From: Gammaproteobacteria bacterium
GTDB taxonomy: Bacteria; Pseudomonadota; Gammaproteobacteria; Enterobacterales; GCA-2746155
DNA: 5,591 nucleotides
NCBI GenBank assembly: GCA_024206355.1
Contig: JAAGZM010000380.1
Span: 1-5,591, forward strand
Direction: 5' to 3'
Made by a program: the position numbers and the translations under genes. Each line of letters opens with the position of its first letter. Position 1 is the stretch's first letter. The notes beneath the pieces are model-generated. The model made no database searches. It was not told the DNA's origin and saw nothing but the letters and a program-made list of their open reading frames with translations. This document shows positions 1-5,520 of the stretch, one piece after another.

Positions 1-1689
1 CTTAAAGATGAGAATGTAACGGTTAAAGGTACAGAGCCCGAAGAAACTAGTTTTCTAGCACAAATTTTCATCTCATGGTTCCCAATGTTACTATTGATAG
101 GTGTTTGGATATTTTTCATGCGCCAAATGCAAGGTGGCGGTGGCCGTGGCGGAGCAATGTCGTTCGGTAAGAGCAAAGCTCGTCTATTAAATGAAGATCA
201 AGTTACTACAACCTTTGCCGATGTTGCTGGTTGTGAAGAAGCCAAAGAAGAAGTCGGTGAGTTAGTCGAGTTCTTACGTGATCCGGGTAAATTTACCCGC
301 CTTGGCGGTAAGATCCCTCGCGGTGTTCTAATGGTAGGTCCTCCAGGTACTGGTAAGACACTATTAGCAAGAGCAATTGCTGGAGAAGCAAAAGTACCAT
401 TCTTTACAATATCCGGCTCAGACTTTGTTGAAATGTTTGTTGGTGTTGGGGCATCTCGTGTTCGGGATATGTTCGAGCAAGCTAAAAAGAGTAGTCCATG
501 CATTATCTTCATCGATGAAATTGATGCTGTAGGCCGTCATCGTGGCGCCGGTTTAGGTGGCGGACACGACGAACGTGAACAGACACTTAATCAACTATTA
601 GTAGAAATGGATGGTTTTGAAGGTGGGGAAGGCGTTATCGTTATCGCTGCAACTAACCGTCCAGATGTACTTGATCCAGCACTTTTAAGACCTGGTCGAT
701 TTGATAGACAAGTAACAGTAGGTCTTCCTGATATCAAGGGTCGAGAAATGATCTTGAAAGTCCATATGCGCAAAATACCTATGAATGACGATGTTGACGC
801 ATCAGTCCTTGCAAGAGGAACACCTGGTATGTCAGGTGCAGATTTAGCAAACCTAGTCAATGAAGCTGCGCTATTTGCAGCACGCAGTAATCGGCGTGTA
901 GTGCATATGGAAGAGTTTGAAAAAGCAAAAGACAAAATTTTAATGGGAACTGAACGTCGCTCGATGGTGATGTCAGAAGAAGAAAAGAACAATACGGCTT
1001 ATCATGAAGCAGGTCATGCAATTGTTGGATGCTTAATTCCAGAGTGCGACCCTGTTTATAAGGTAAGTATTATCCCAAGAGGTCGAGCGTTGGGAGTAAC
1101 AGTAAATCTACCAACTGAAGATAGATATAGTTATTCGAAAAATTTCTTCTTAGGTCAACTTTCCGTTCTCTACGGTGGCCGTATTGCTGAAGAAATGGTT
1201 CATGGCGCGGATGGTGTGACAACAGGCGCTTCAAATGACATAGAACGTGCTACAAAGATTGCACACAATATGGTGAGTCAGTGGGGGTTCTCAGAGCGCA
1301 TGGGGCCCTTAACTTATGGTGAAGATGAGGGCGAAGTATTTCTTGGTCGCTCTGTGACTCAACATAAAAATATGTCGGATACCACAGCTAAAGCAATCGA
1401 TGAAGAAGTTCGTGATATTATTGATAGCACCTATGCAAAAGCAGAGGAATTACTAAAAGCGAATGAAGATATTCTTAATTCAATGGCTGCTGCGCTAATG
1501 AAATTTGAAACTCTCGATAAAAGTCAAATTGATGATCTGATGAAAAGAAAAGATGTCAAAAAACCAAAAAGTTGGGATGACACCGGTGATTCAGACGGAG
1601 ATGCTTCAACTAACATTAAAGAAAACAAGGACGACAAATCATCAAAATCTGATAACTCAAAAATTGGTGGACCAGCGCAAGAACACTAA
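1..1689 (+). CDS. ftsH: ATP-dependent zinc metalloprotease FtsH, 5'-truncated by window edge
   Basis: Membrane-anchored AAA+ protease that unfolds and degrades membrane and short-lived cytosolic proteins; in E. coli its substrates include SecY, LpxC and sigma-32. The frame is open from base 1 and 562 residues are visible; by comparison with the 644-residue E. coli protein, roughly 80 N-terminal residues (first membrane helix and most of the periplasmic domain) lie outside. Visible parts in order: end of the periplasmic domain, second membrane helix (about residues 22-40), Gly-rich linker, Walker A GPPGTGKT (113-120), pore motif FVG (146-148), Walker B IIFIDEID (168-175), second region of homology with arginine fingers (about 217-237), zinc site HEAGH (335-339), and the third zinc ligand Asp413 in the SNDIE context. 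All key residues are intact. The last 40 or so residues are a Lys/Asp/Ser-rich tail. An internal ATG at 85 lies inside the membrane helix and is not the start. Identification is near certain. Confidence 0.98.
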   Translation, partial: LKDENVTVKGTEPEETSFLAQIFISWFPMLLLIGVWIFFMRQMQGGGGRGGAMSFGKSKARLLNEDQVTTTFADVAGCEEAKEEVGELVEFLRDPGKFTRLGGKIPRGVLMVGPPGTGKTLLARAIAGEAKVPFFTISGSDFVEMFVGVGASRVRDMFEQAKKSSPCIIFIDEIDAVGRHRGAGLGGGHDEREQTLNQLLVEMDGFEGGEGVIVIAATNRPDVLDPALLRPGRFDRQVTVGLPDIKGREMILKVHMRKIPMNDDVDASVLARGTPGMSGADLANLVNEAALFAARSNRRVVHMEEFEKAKDKILMGTERRSMVMSEEEKNNTAYHEAGHAIVGCLIPECDPVYKVSIIPRGRALGVTVNLPTEDRYSYSKNFFLGQLSVLYGGRIAEEMVHGADGVTTGASNDIERATKIAHNMVSQWGFSERMGPLTYGEDEGEVFLGRSVTQHKNMSDTTAKAIDEEVRDIIDSTYAKAEELLKANEDILNSMAAALMKFETLDKSQIDDLMKRKDVKKPKSWDDTGDSDGDASTNIKENKDDKSSKSDNSKIGGPAQEH

Positions 1690-1708
1690 TTCACTACAAA
1701 ACATATTC

Positions 1709-1740
1709 AAGCACCTATTCACTGGGTGCTTAATTTATCT
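1709..1740 (+). terminator. Candidate rho-independent terminator of ftsH
   Basis: A perfect 7-bp inverted repeat, AAGCACC (1709-1715) and GGTGCTT (1725-1731), has a 9-base loop and is followed by a moderately T-rich stretch (aatttatct). It begins 20 bases after the ftsH stop. The T tract is interrupted, so termination may be weak or partial; it could instead act as a 3'-end stabiliser. The position and GC-containing stem favour a terminator. Confidence 0.5.
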
Positions 1741-1748
1741 AATAGAAA

Positions 1749-1793
1749 ATTCAGTGTCTGGTATTATGCCTGACACAGTATCCGGCACTGAAT
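1749..1793. repeat. Imperfect long inverted repeat in ftsH-folP gap, possible REP-like element
   Basis: ATTCAGTG (1749-1756) is perfectly complementary to CACTGAAT (1786-1793). The pairing continues inward with a U-G, a C-G, a bulged T1759 and two G-C pairs, giving a stem of about 12 bp around a 20-base loop. The loop contains CCTGACAC (1769-1776), which can instead pair with GTGTCTGG (1754-1761) with one T-T mismatch. No T tract follows, so it is not a classical terminator. GTG-rich imperfect hairpins of this kind resemble extragenic palindromes, but only one copy is visible and no assignment to a repeat family can be made here. Confidence 0.5.
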
Positions 1794-1805
1794 GTTAGAA
1801 TACTT

Positions 1806-1811
1806 TATAAT
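1806..1811 (+). promoter_or_regulatory. Candidate -10 box for a folP promoter
   Basis: A perfect TATAAT sits 35 bp before the proposed folP TTG start and would place transcription initiation near 1818. No convincing -35 hexamer occurs 15-19 bp upstream, where the sequence belongs to the inverted-repeat arm, and there is no TG extension. In AT-rich DNA a perfect -10 can arise by chance. It is supported mainly by its position just after the ftsH terminator-like structure. Confidence 0.3.
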
Positions 1812-1835
1812 TGTTATTAAATTTAGACATCGTTA

Positions 1836-1849
1836 GTGGGGTTTTTTTG
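1836..1849 (+). promoter_or_regulatory. folP ribosome-binding region and TTG start within a T7 tract
   Basis: GTGGGG at 1836-1841 lies 5 bases before TTG 1847, and the T of the start codon belongs to a run of seven T (1842-1848). This choice gives a 279-residue protein whose conserved residues fall one or two positions from those of 282-residue E. coli FolP. The upstream in-frame TTG at 1811 would add 12 residues with no family counterpart, lacks a purine-rich site, and overlaps the TATAAT. The first in-frame ATG is already inside the conserved MGILNVT motif and is too late. Confidence 0.55.
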
Positions 1850-2686
1850 ATTTCATTCTTTAAACTTGGTGAATATCTCCTTGATTTATCTCAACCACAA
1901 ATCATGGGTATTTTGAATGTCACGGAAGATTCGTTTTCTGATGGCGGACTTTACCTAGATAGTGAGAAAGCAAAAAACAAAGCTCAGTCTATGGTCGATG
2001 AAGGTGCTTCGATTATTGACATTGGAGGAGAGTCAACTCGTCCCGGTGCTGAGCCAGTCTCCCTTGAAGATGAATTGCAACGTGTTATCCCTATTGTTGA
2101 GTTTGTTTCATCACTTAATGTCCCTGTTTCAATTGATACAAATAAAGCAGATGTTATGCGAGCCGCAGTGGAAGCGGGTGCATCAATGATTAATGATGTC
2201 TGTGCCCTGCAAAATAATGGGGCATTAGCAGCAGCTGCTGAATTGAATGTGCCTGTTTGTCTGATGCATATGCAAGGTTCTCCGCAAACAATGCAACAGG
2301 AACCTCAGTATGATGATGTGGTGAATGAAATAATTTTGTTCTTCAAACAACGTATAGAGGCTTGTAAATCAGCTGGTATTGATCCGGAACAGATCATTAT
2401 TGACCCAGGTTTCGGTTTTGGCAAGACACTGGCTCATAACTTCAGTATCCTTAATCGTCAGAAAGAATTGCAAGTTTTAGACACGCCAATATTATCAGGT
2501 ATGTCTCGGAAATCGATGATTGGAGCAATTATTGATAAACCAGCAGAGCAACGAGTATCTGCTTCTGTCGCATTAGCTATTCTTGCTTGGCAAAATGGTG
2601 CTCAATTTATACGTGTGCATGATGTTGCAGAAACGAAAGATGCATTGAGTATGGTAACTGCTTTCGAAAAAGGAATAAGGGAATAA
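1847..2686 (+). CDS. folP: Dihydropteroate synthase
   Basis: Cytosolic TIM-barrel enzyme that condenses 6-hydroxymethyl-dihydropterin pyrophosphate with p-aminobenzoate to give dihydropteroate in folate synthesis; it is the sulfonamide target. With the TTG 1847 start it has 279 residues, close to the 282 of E. coli. Visible motifs: MGILNVT with Mg/pyrophosphate-binding Asn24, followed by DSFSDGG; GGESTRPG with Thr64 and Arg65; SIDT with Asp97; IND with Asn116; CLMHMQG; DPGFGFGK; MSRKS with Lys222; and IRVHDV with Arg256 and His258. These correspond to N22, T62, R63, D96, N115, K221, R255 and H257 of the E. coli enzyme, so it should be active. It lies 157 bp after ftsH and only 2 bp before glmM, as in E. 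coli, implying a folP-glmM transcript. The exact start is the only real doubt; TTG 1811 is the alternative. Confidence 0.96.
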   Translation: MISFFKLGEYLLDLSQPQIMGILNVTEDSFSDGGLYLDSEKAKNKAQSMVDEGASIIDIGGESTRPGAEPVSLEDELQRVIPIVEFVSSLNVPVSIDTNKADVMRAAVEAGASMINDVCALQNNGALAAAAELNVPVCLMHMQGSPQTMQQEPQYDDVVNEIILFFKQRIEACKSAGIDPEQIIIDPGFGFGKTLAHNFSILNRQKELQVLDTPILSGMSRKSMIGAIIDKPAEQRVSASVALAILAWQNGAQFIRVHDVAETKDALSMVTAFEKGIRE

Positions 2687-2688
2687 CA

Positions 2689-4044
2689 ATGTCGAAGAAA
2701 TATTTTGGTACTGATGGTATTCGCGGATTGGTAGGTAAGCCACCAATCACAGCAGAATTTGTATTAAAATTAGGTTGGGCTGTCGGGCAAGTTCTCGGTA
2801 CAGGACATGGCAGTAAAATCTTGGTCGGCAAGGATACTAGAATTTCAGGTTATATGTTCGAATCTGCATTACAGGCAGGTTTGTCTGCAGCTGGTGTTGA
2901 TTGTCATTTATTAGGGCCGATGCCAACTCCAGCAATAGCCTATTTGACACAAACCTTTCGCGCAAAAGCCGGTATTGTCATTAGTGCATCTCATAATCAT
3001 TTTCATGATAATGGTATTAAATTTTTCTCCTCAGAAGGCACGAAACTTTTTGATTCATTGGAGCGAGCTATTGAAGATATGATAGATCAGCCAATGACGA
3101 CGAAAGCCTCTGTTGATCTTGGAAAAGCAGGGCGTATTAAAGATGCAGCAGGTCGTTATATAGAATTTTGTAAAAGCAGCATATCCTCCAAGATAAAATT
3201 AAAGGGCTTAAAAGTTGTCTTAGATTGTGCTCATGGTGCTACCTACCATATTGCTCCAGAGGTATTTCAGGAACTTGGTGCTAATGTTATTACCATTGGT
3301 GATGAGCCCAATGGCTTGAATATCAATGATGGATTCGGTGCAACAGACACTGATGCATTGGCAGCAAAAGTGCTAGAAGAAAAGGCAGATCTTGGTATCG
3401 CCCTTGATGGAGATGGTGATCGGGTGATGATGATTGATCACCTCGGTAACTTGGTCAACGGTGATGAATTACTCTTTATTATTGCAAGAGCCGCACTAAA
3501 TGATGGTGAAATGCATGGTGGTGTCGTCGGTACTTTGATGAGTAATCTAGGTATGGAAGTAGCACTAAAAGATCTTGGCATTGGCTTTGCTCGCAGCAAT
3601 GTAGGCGACCGATATGTTATGGAAATGATGAAAGAGAAAGACTGGCATTATGGTGGAGAATCTTCAGGCCATATTATCTGTCTTGATAAAACTACAACCG
3701 GTGACGGTATTGTTGCTGCCCTCCAAATTGTTGCTGTAATGATGAAGACTGGTATCTCACTTGCTGATTTACGAAAAGGCATGAGTCAATTCCCACAAAG
3801 AATGATTAATGTTAAGACAGAGTTAAGTGAAAAAGCTTGGGAAGACAAGTCAGTTCGTAAAGCTGTCGCTTCGGCAGAACAAAAACTTGCTGAATCCGGA
3901 AGGGTTTTATTAAGACCATCAGGTACTGAATCTCTGGTTCGTGTAATGGTTGAAGGAGAAAATGAAGAGCTAGTTAACAGTCTTTGTGAAGATATTTCCG
4001 CCGAAGTTGAGTCAGTATCGACAAAAAGCTGTTTTTCTTTGTAA
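2689..4044 (+). CDS. glmM: Phosphoglucosamine mutase
   Basis: Converts glucosamine-6-phosphate to glucosamine-1-phosphate, the step before GlmU in UDP-GlcNAc synthesis for peptidoglycan and lipopolysaccharide. At 451 residues it is slightly longer than E. coli GlmM (445) because of a short C-terminal extension ending in KSCFSL. It opens with KYFGTDGIRG. The phosphoserine loop is SASHN with Ser101 (equivalent to E. coli S102), the metal-binding loop is DGDGD with Asp240, 242 and 244, the sugar-binding loop is GGESSGH with Glu324 and Ser326, and the phosphate-binding loop RPSGTE starts at Arg409. Two residues are unusual: the position after SASHN is His104 where the family normally has Pro, and the position after SGTE is Ser415 where Pro is usual. 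The catalytic residues themselves are intact. The ATG has a good AAGGGA site 6 bases upstream, inside the end of folP. Function is assigned with high confidence. Confidence 0.97.
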   Translation: MSKKYFGTDGIRGLVGKPPITAEFVLKLGWAVGQVLGTGHGSKILVGKDTRISGYMFESALQAGLSAAGVDCHLLGPMPTPAIAYLTQTFRAKAGIVISASHNHFHDNGIKFFSSEGTKLFDSLERAIEDMIDQPMTTKASVDLGKAGRIKDAAGRYIEFCKSSISSKIKLKGLKVVLDCAHGATYHIAPEVFQELGANVITIGDEPNGLNINDGFGATDTDALAAKVLEEKADLGIALDGDGDRVMMIDHLGNLVNGDELLFIIARAALNDGEMHGGVVGTLMSNLGMEVALKDLGIGFARSNVGDRYVMEMMKEKDWHYGGESSGHIICLDKTTTGDGIVAALQIVAVMMKTGISLADLRKGMSQFPQRMINVKTELSEKAWEDKSVRKAVASAEQKLAESGRVLLRPSGTESLVRVMVEGENEELVNSLCEDISAEVESVSTKSCFSL

Positions 4045-4052
4045 ACTATTCC

Positions 4053-4081
4053 TTGTAAAGAAAGGGTGTCTCGGTTAGGAT
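4053..4081 (+). promoter_or_regulatory. Candidate sigma-70 promoter for tpiA-secG-tRNA-Leu
   Basis: TTGTAA (4053-4058) and TAGGAT (4076-4081) each match the sigma-70 consensus at 4 of 6 positions and are separated by an ideal 17 bp. The start would be near 4088, giving a leader of about 65 bases before tpiA. The bases just after the -10 (tgcgccgc) are GC-rich, a discriminator type associated with stringent control of stable-RNA promoters, so growth-rate regulation is possible but inferred. The 109-bp glmM-tpiA gap is the largest after folP, which makes an internal promoter plausible. Confidence 0.3.
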
Positions 4082-4113
4082 ATGCGCCGCTTTTGTTCGC
4101 CTTTTAAAGTTGG

Positions 4114-4140
4114 TTATTAGAAGGGGAAAGTAGCTAATAA
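4114..4140 (+). repeat. AT-rich inverted repeat next to the tpiA ribosome-binding site
   Basis: TTATTAG (4114-4120) and CTAATAA (4134-4140) form a perfect 7-bp stem around a 13-base purine-rich loop containing AAGGGG. The structure ends 4 bases before the AGGA Shine-Dalgarno core of tpiA (4145-4148). The stem has only one G-C pair, so it would be weak; any role in tpiA translation is speculative. Confidence 0.3.
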
Positions 4141-4153
4141 AGAGAGGAATATT

Positions 4154-4915
4154 ATGGTCAGACAAGCAATTGTAGCCGGTAACTGGAAAATGCATGGTAC
4201 ACGTGCAGAAAATCAGCAGTTATTACAAACTATTAATGACGGTTTAGCAGCAGTAACAGCGTCACAAGTTCTTGTTTTTCCTACTTATGTTTATATACAG
4301 CAGGTTGCTGAGCTCATCACAGAGATGAATAGCCCGATAGGTTTAGGTGGTCAGAACTTATCTGAGCACGCAAAAGGTGCTTATACGGGAGAAATATCGG
4401 CAGCTATGTTGAAAGATTTGGAATGTAGCCATGTATTGGTTGGACATTCCGAAAGACGTAGTTTGTATCATGAATCAAATCAGTTAGTTGCAAGTAAGTT
4501 TATTGCTGCATCTGAAGCAGGTTTAACGCCTGTGTTTTGTGTCGGAGAGTCTTTGGCAGAAAGAGAGTCTGGTCGGACTATGGATATTGTTTTCAGACAG
4601 ATTGATGCGGTTCTTGATATCGCAGGTATGACAGGTCTGTGTAAAGGTATTATTGCTTATGAGCCCGTTTGGGCCATAGGAACGGGTGTTACCGCAAGCC
4701 CTCAGCAGGCGCAAGATGTTCATCATGAAATACGTTCCCATTTAGCGGAATTAGATGAGCAACTAGCGAATGAAATGCAAATTTTATATGGTGGTAGTGT
4801 TAATGCGACTAATGCTACTGAATTATTTGCCATGGAAGATATCGACGGAGGCCTAATTGGAGGCGCCGCGTTAAAGGCAGATGATTTTCTCAAGATATGT
4901 ATCGCAGCAGGATAA
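4154..4915 (+). CDS. tpiA: Triosephosphate isomerase
   Basis: Cytosolic glycolytic and gluconeogenic enzyme interconverting dihydroxyacetone phosphate and glyceraldehyde-3-phosphate. The 253 residues match the usual length (E. coli 255). The complete active site is visible: GNWKM with Asn10 and Lys12, GHSERR with the electrophile His98, the AYEPVWAIGTG stretch with catalytic base Glu170 and the start of flexible loop 6, the phosphate-binding YGGSV (212-216), and the later GG of GGLIGGAAL. The ATG is preceded by GAGAGGA (4142-4148) with a 5-base gap to the start, so the start is secure. It sits between glmM and secG, a placement not found in E. coli but known in other gammaproteobacteria, and secG begins 4 bases after its stop with its Shine-Dalgarno inside the last tpiA codons, suggesting coupled translation. 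Confidence 0.98.
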   Translation: MVRQAIVAGNWKMHGTRAENQQLLQTINDGLAAVTASQVLVFPTYVYIQQVAELITEMNSPIGLGGQNLSEHAKGAYTGEISAAMLKDLECSHVLVGHSERRSLYHESNQLVASKFIAASEAGLTPVFCVGESLAERESGRTMDIVFRQIDAVLDIAGMTGLCKGIIAYEPVWAIGTGVTASPQQAQDVHHEIRSHLAELDEQLANEMQILYGGSVNATNATELFAMEDIDGGLIGGAALKADDFLKICIAAG

Positions 4916-4919
4916 TAGA

Positions 4920-5375
4920 ATGTACGAAATATTAATGGTAGGTTATTTAGTAGTTGCAGTAGCACTAGTTGGCTTTATTCTTGTTCAACAAGGTAAAGGT
5001 GCTGGCATGGGAGCAAGTTTTGGTTCTGGAGCATCAGGTACAGTATTTGGTGCTGGTGGATCAGGAAATTTCTTAACTAAGACAACAACGATATTAGCAA
5101 TAGTATTTTTTGGTGTGGCATTAGCTTTAGGTAATTTAACCACCGATAAAACTACTGCTCCTGATGAGGATGATTTGTTTGCTAATGAATCAGTAGAGCA
5201 GACAATTCCAGAAAATGATATCCCTACATCAGATATTCCTGTAGAGAGTAGTTCAGAAGAATTACCAACGGTTGAAGAACATGCCGGTGATTTGCCAACT
5301 GAGGACAATAGCACTCAGAATGATGAAATGCCTGCGGTTGAAGATGCACCAAAGGAAGATGATGGAACTAATTAG
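4920..5375 (+). CDS. secG: Sec translocon subunit SecG with extended acidic C-terminal tail
   Basis: Small inner-membrane subunit of SecYEG that assists SecA-driven protein export. The start is ATG 4920 (MYEILMVGYL, matching E. coli MYEALLVVFL), with AGGA at 4909-4912, 7 bases upstream; an in-frame ATG at 4881 lies inside tpiA and adds 13 unrelated residues. The protein has 151 residues: first helix about 4-22, the conserved loop QQGKGAGMGASFG with GASG, FG and SGNFLT (23-53), second helix about 55-73, then a 76-residue tail. E. coli SecG has only 110 residues. The tail (76-151) contains 25 Asp/Glu and 2 Lys and is rich in Pro, Ser and Thr. Two DIP tripeptides (100-102, 105-107) recall the SDIPN end of E. 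coli SecG, so about 44 residues are an extra extension. With the family's known topology the tail would be periplasmic. Family assignment is secure; the role of the tail is unknown. Confidence 0.96.
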   Translation: MYEILMVGYLVVAVALVGFILVQQGKGAGMGASFGSGASGTVFGAGGSGNFLTKTTTILAIVFFGVALALGNLTTDKTTAPDEDDLFANESVEQTIPENDIPTSDIPVESSSEELPTVEEHAGDLPTEDNSTQNDEMPAVEDAPKEDDGTN

Positions 5376-5380
5376 TTCTA
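5363..5380 (+). repeat. Palindrome spanning the secG stop codon
   Basis: GAACTAATTAGTTC (5365-5378) is a perfect 14-bp palindrome that contains the secG TAG stop (5373-5375). In RNA it could fold as a 7-bp hairpin with an AATT loop by adding a G-U and a U-A pair outside. No T tract follows directly. It may be a 3'-end or processing structure between the secG message and the tRNA, or a dyad binding site; neither can be decided from sequence. Confidence 0.4.
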
Positions 5381-5384
5381 ATTA

Positions 5385-5403
5385 AATCATAAATATTATG
5401 ATT
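5385..5403 (+). repeat. AT-only-type hairpin between secG and tRNA-Leu
   Basis: AATCATAA (5385-5392) and TTATGATT (5396-5403) are perfect inverted repeats around a 3-base loop. The stem has a single C-G pair and is followed by atttaca, so it is a poor terminator. Together with the palindrome just upstream it makes two tandem dyads in the 58-bp gap, in a position suited to RNA processing that releases the tRNA from a secG-tRNA transcript. Confidence 0.35.
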
Positions 5404-5433
5404 ATTTACATGGAAGGTTATATACAAGAAAAT

Positions 5434-5520
5434 GCCGAAGTGGTGAAATTGGTAGACACGCCGTCTTGAGGGGGCGGTAGCTGAAAAGCTGTGCCGGTTC
5501 AAGTCCGGCCTTCGGCACCA
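5434..5520 (+). tRNA. leuU: tRNA-Leu, anticodon GAG
   Basis: An 87-base class II tRNA with every arm visible. The acceptor stem pairs GCCGAAG (5434-5440) with CTTCGGC (5510-5516); discriminator A5517 is typical of tRNA-Leu, and CCA is encoded (5518-5520). The D stem is GTG/CAC with a GG-containing loop. The anticodon stem is CCGTC/GGCGG (one U-G pair) with loop TTGAGGG, giving anticodon GAG at 5468-5470, which reads CUC and CUU. A 15-base variable arm folds as AGCT/AGCT, and the T stem is GCCGG/CCGGC with loop TTCAAGT. In E. coli, leuU (also GAG) occupies the same place after secG, supporting the name. No strong promoter is seen in the 58 bp upstream, so cotranscription with secG is likely. 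Confidence 0.97.

Noticed and set aside
198..992. Open frames on the minus strand inside ftsH (198-512 and 591-992)
   Set aside because: They lie wholly antisense to a conserved, intact ftsH, show no recognisable domains, and arise from codon bias of the real gene.
1553..1798. Small + strand frame overlapping the ftsH end and running into the gap
   Set aside because: Out of frame with ftsH, no ribosome-binding site, composition of a shifted Lys/Asn-rich tail, and it runs through the terminator-like hairpin and inverted repeat.
1811..1846. Longer folP beginning at TTG 1811
   Set aside because: The 12 added residues have no counterpart in the family, there is no Shine-Dalgarno sequence, and the codon overlaps a TATAAT. 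It is kept only as an alternative start.
4881..4919. Longer secG beginning at ATG 4881
   Set aside because: It lies inside tpiA and adds 13 residues before the well-conserved MYE start, which has its own AGGA site.
4523..5314. Minus-strand frames opposite tpiA and secG (4523-4741, 4723-4965, 4985-5314)
   Set aside because: Antisense to intact conserved genes with no domain features; the last is the mirror of the repetitive secG coding sequence.
5405..5433. TTTACA and TATACA as a tRNA-Leu promoter
   Set aside because: The hexamers are only 10 bp apart, and TTTACA at 17-bp spacing would put the -10 directly against the tRNA 5' end.
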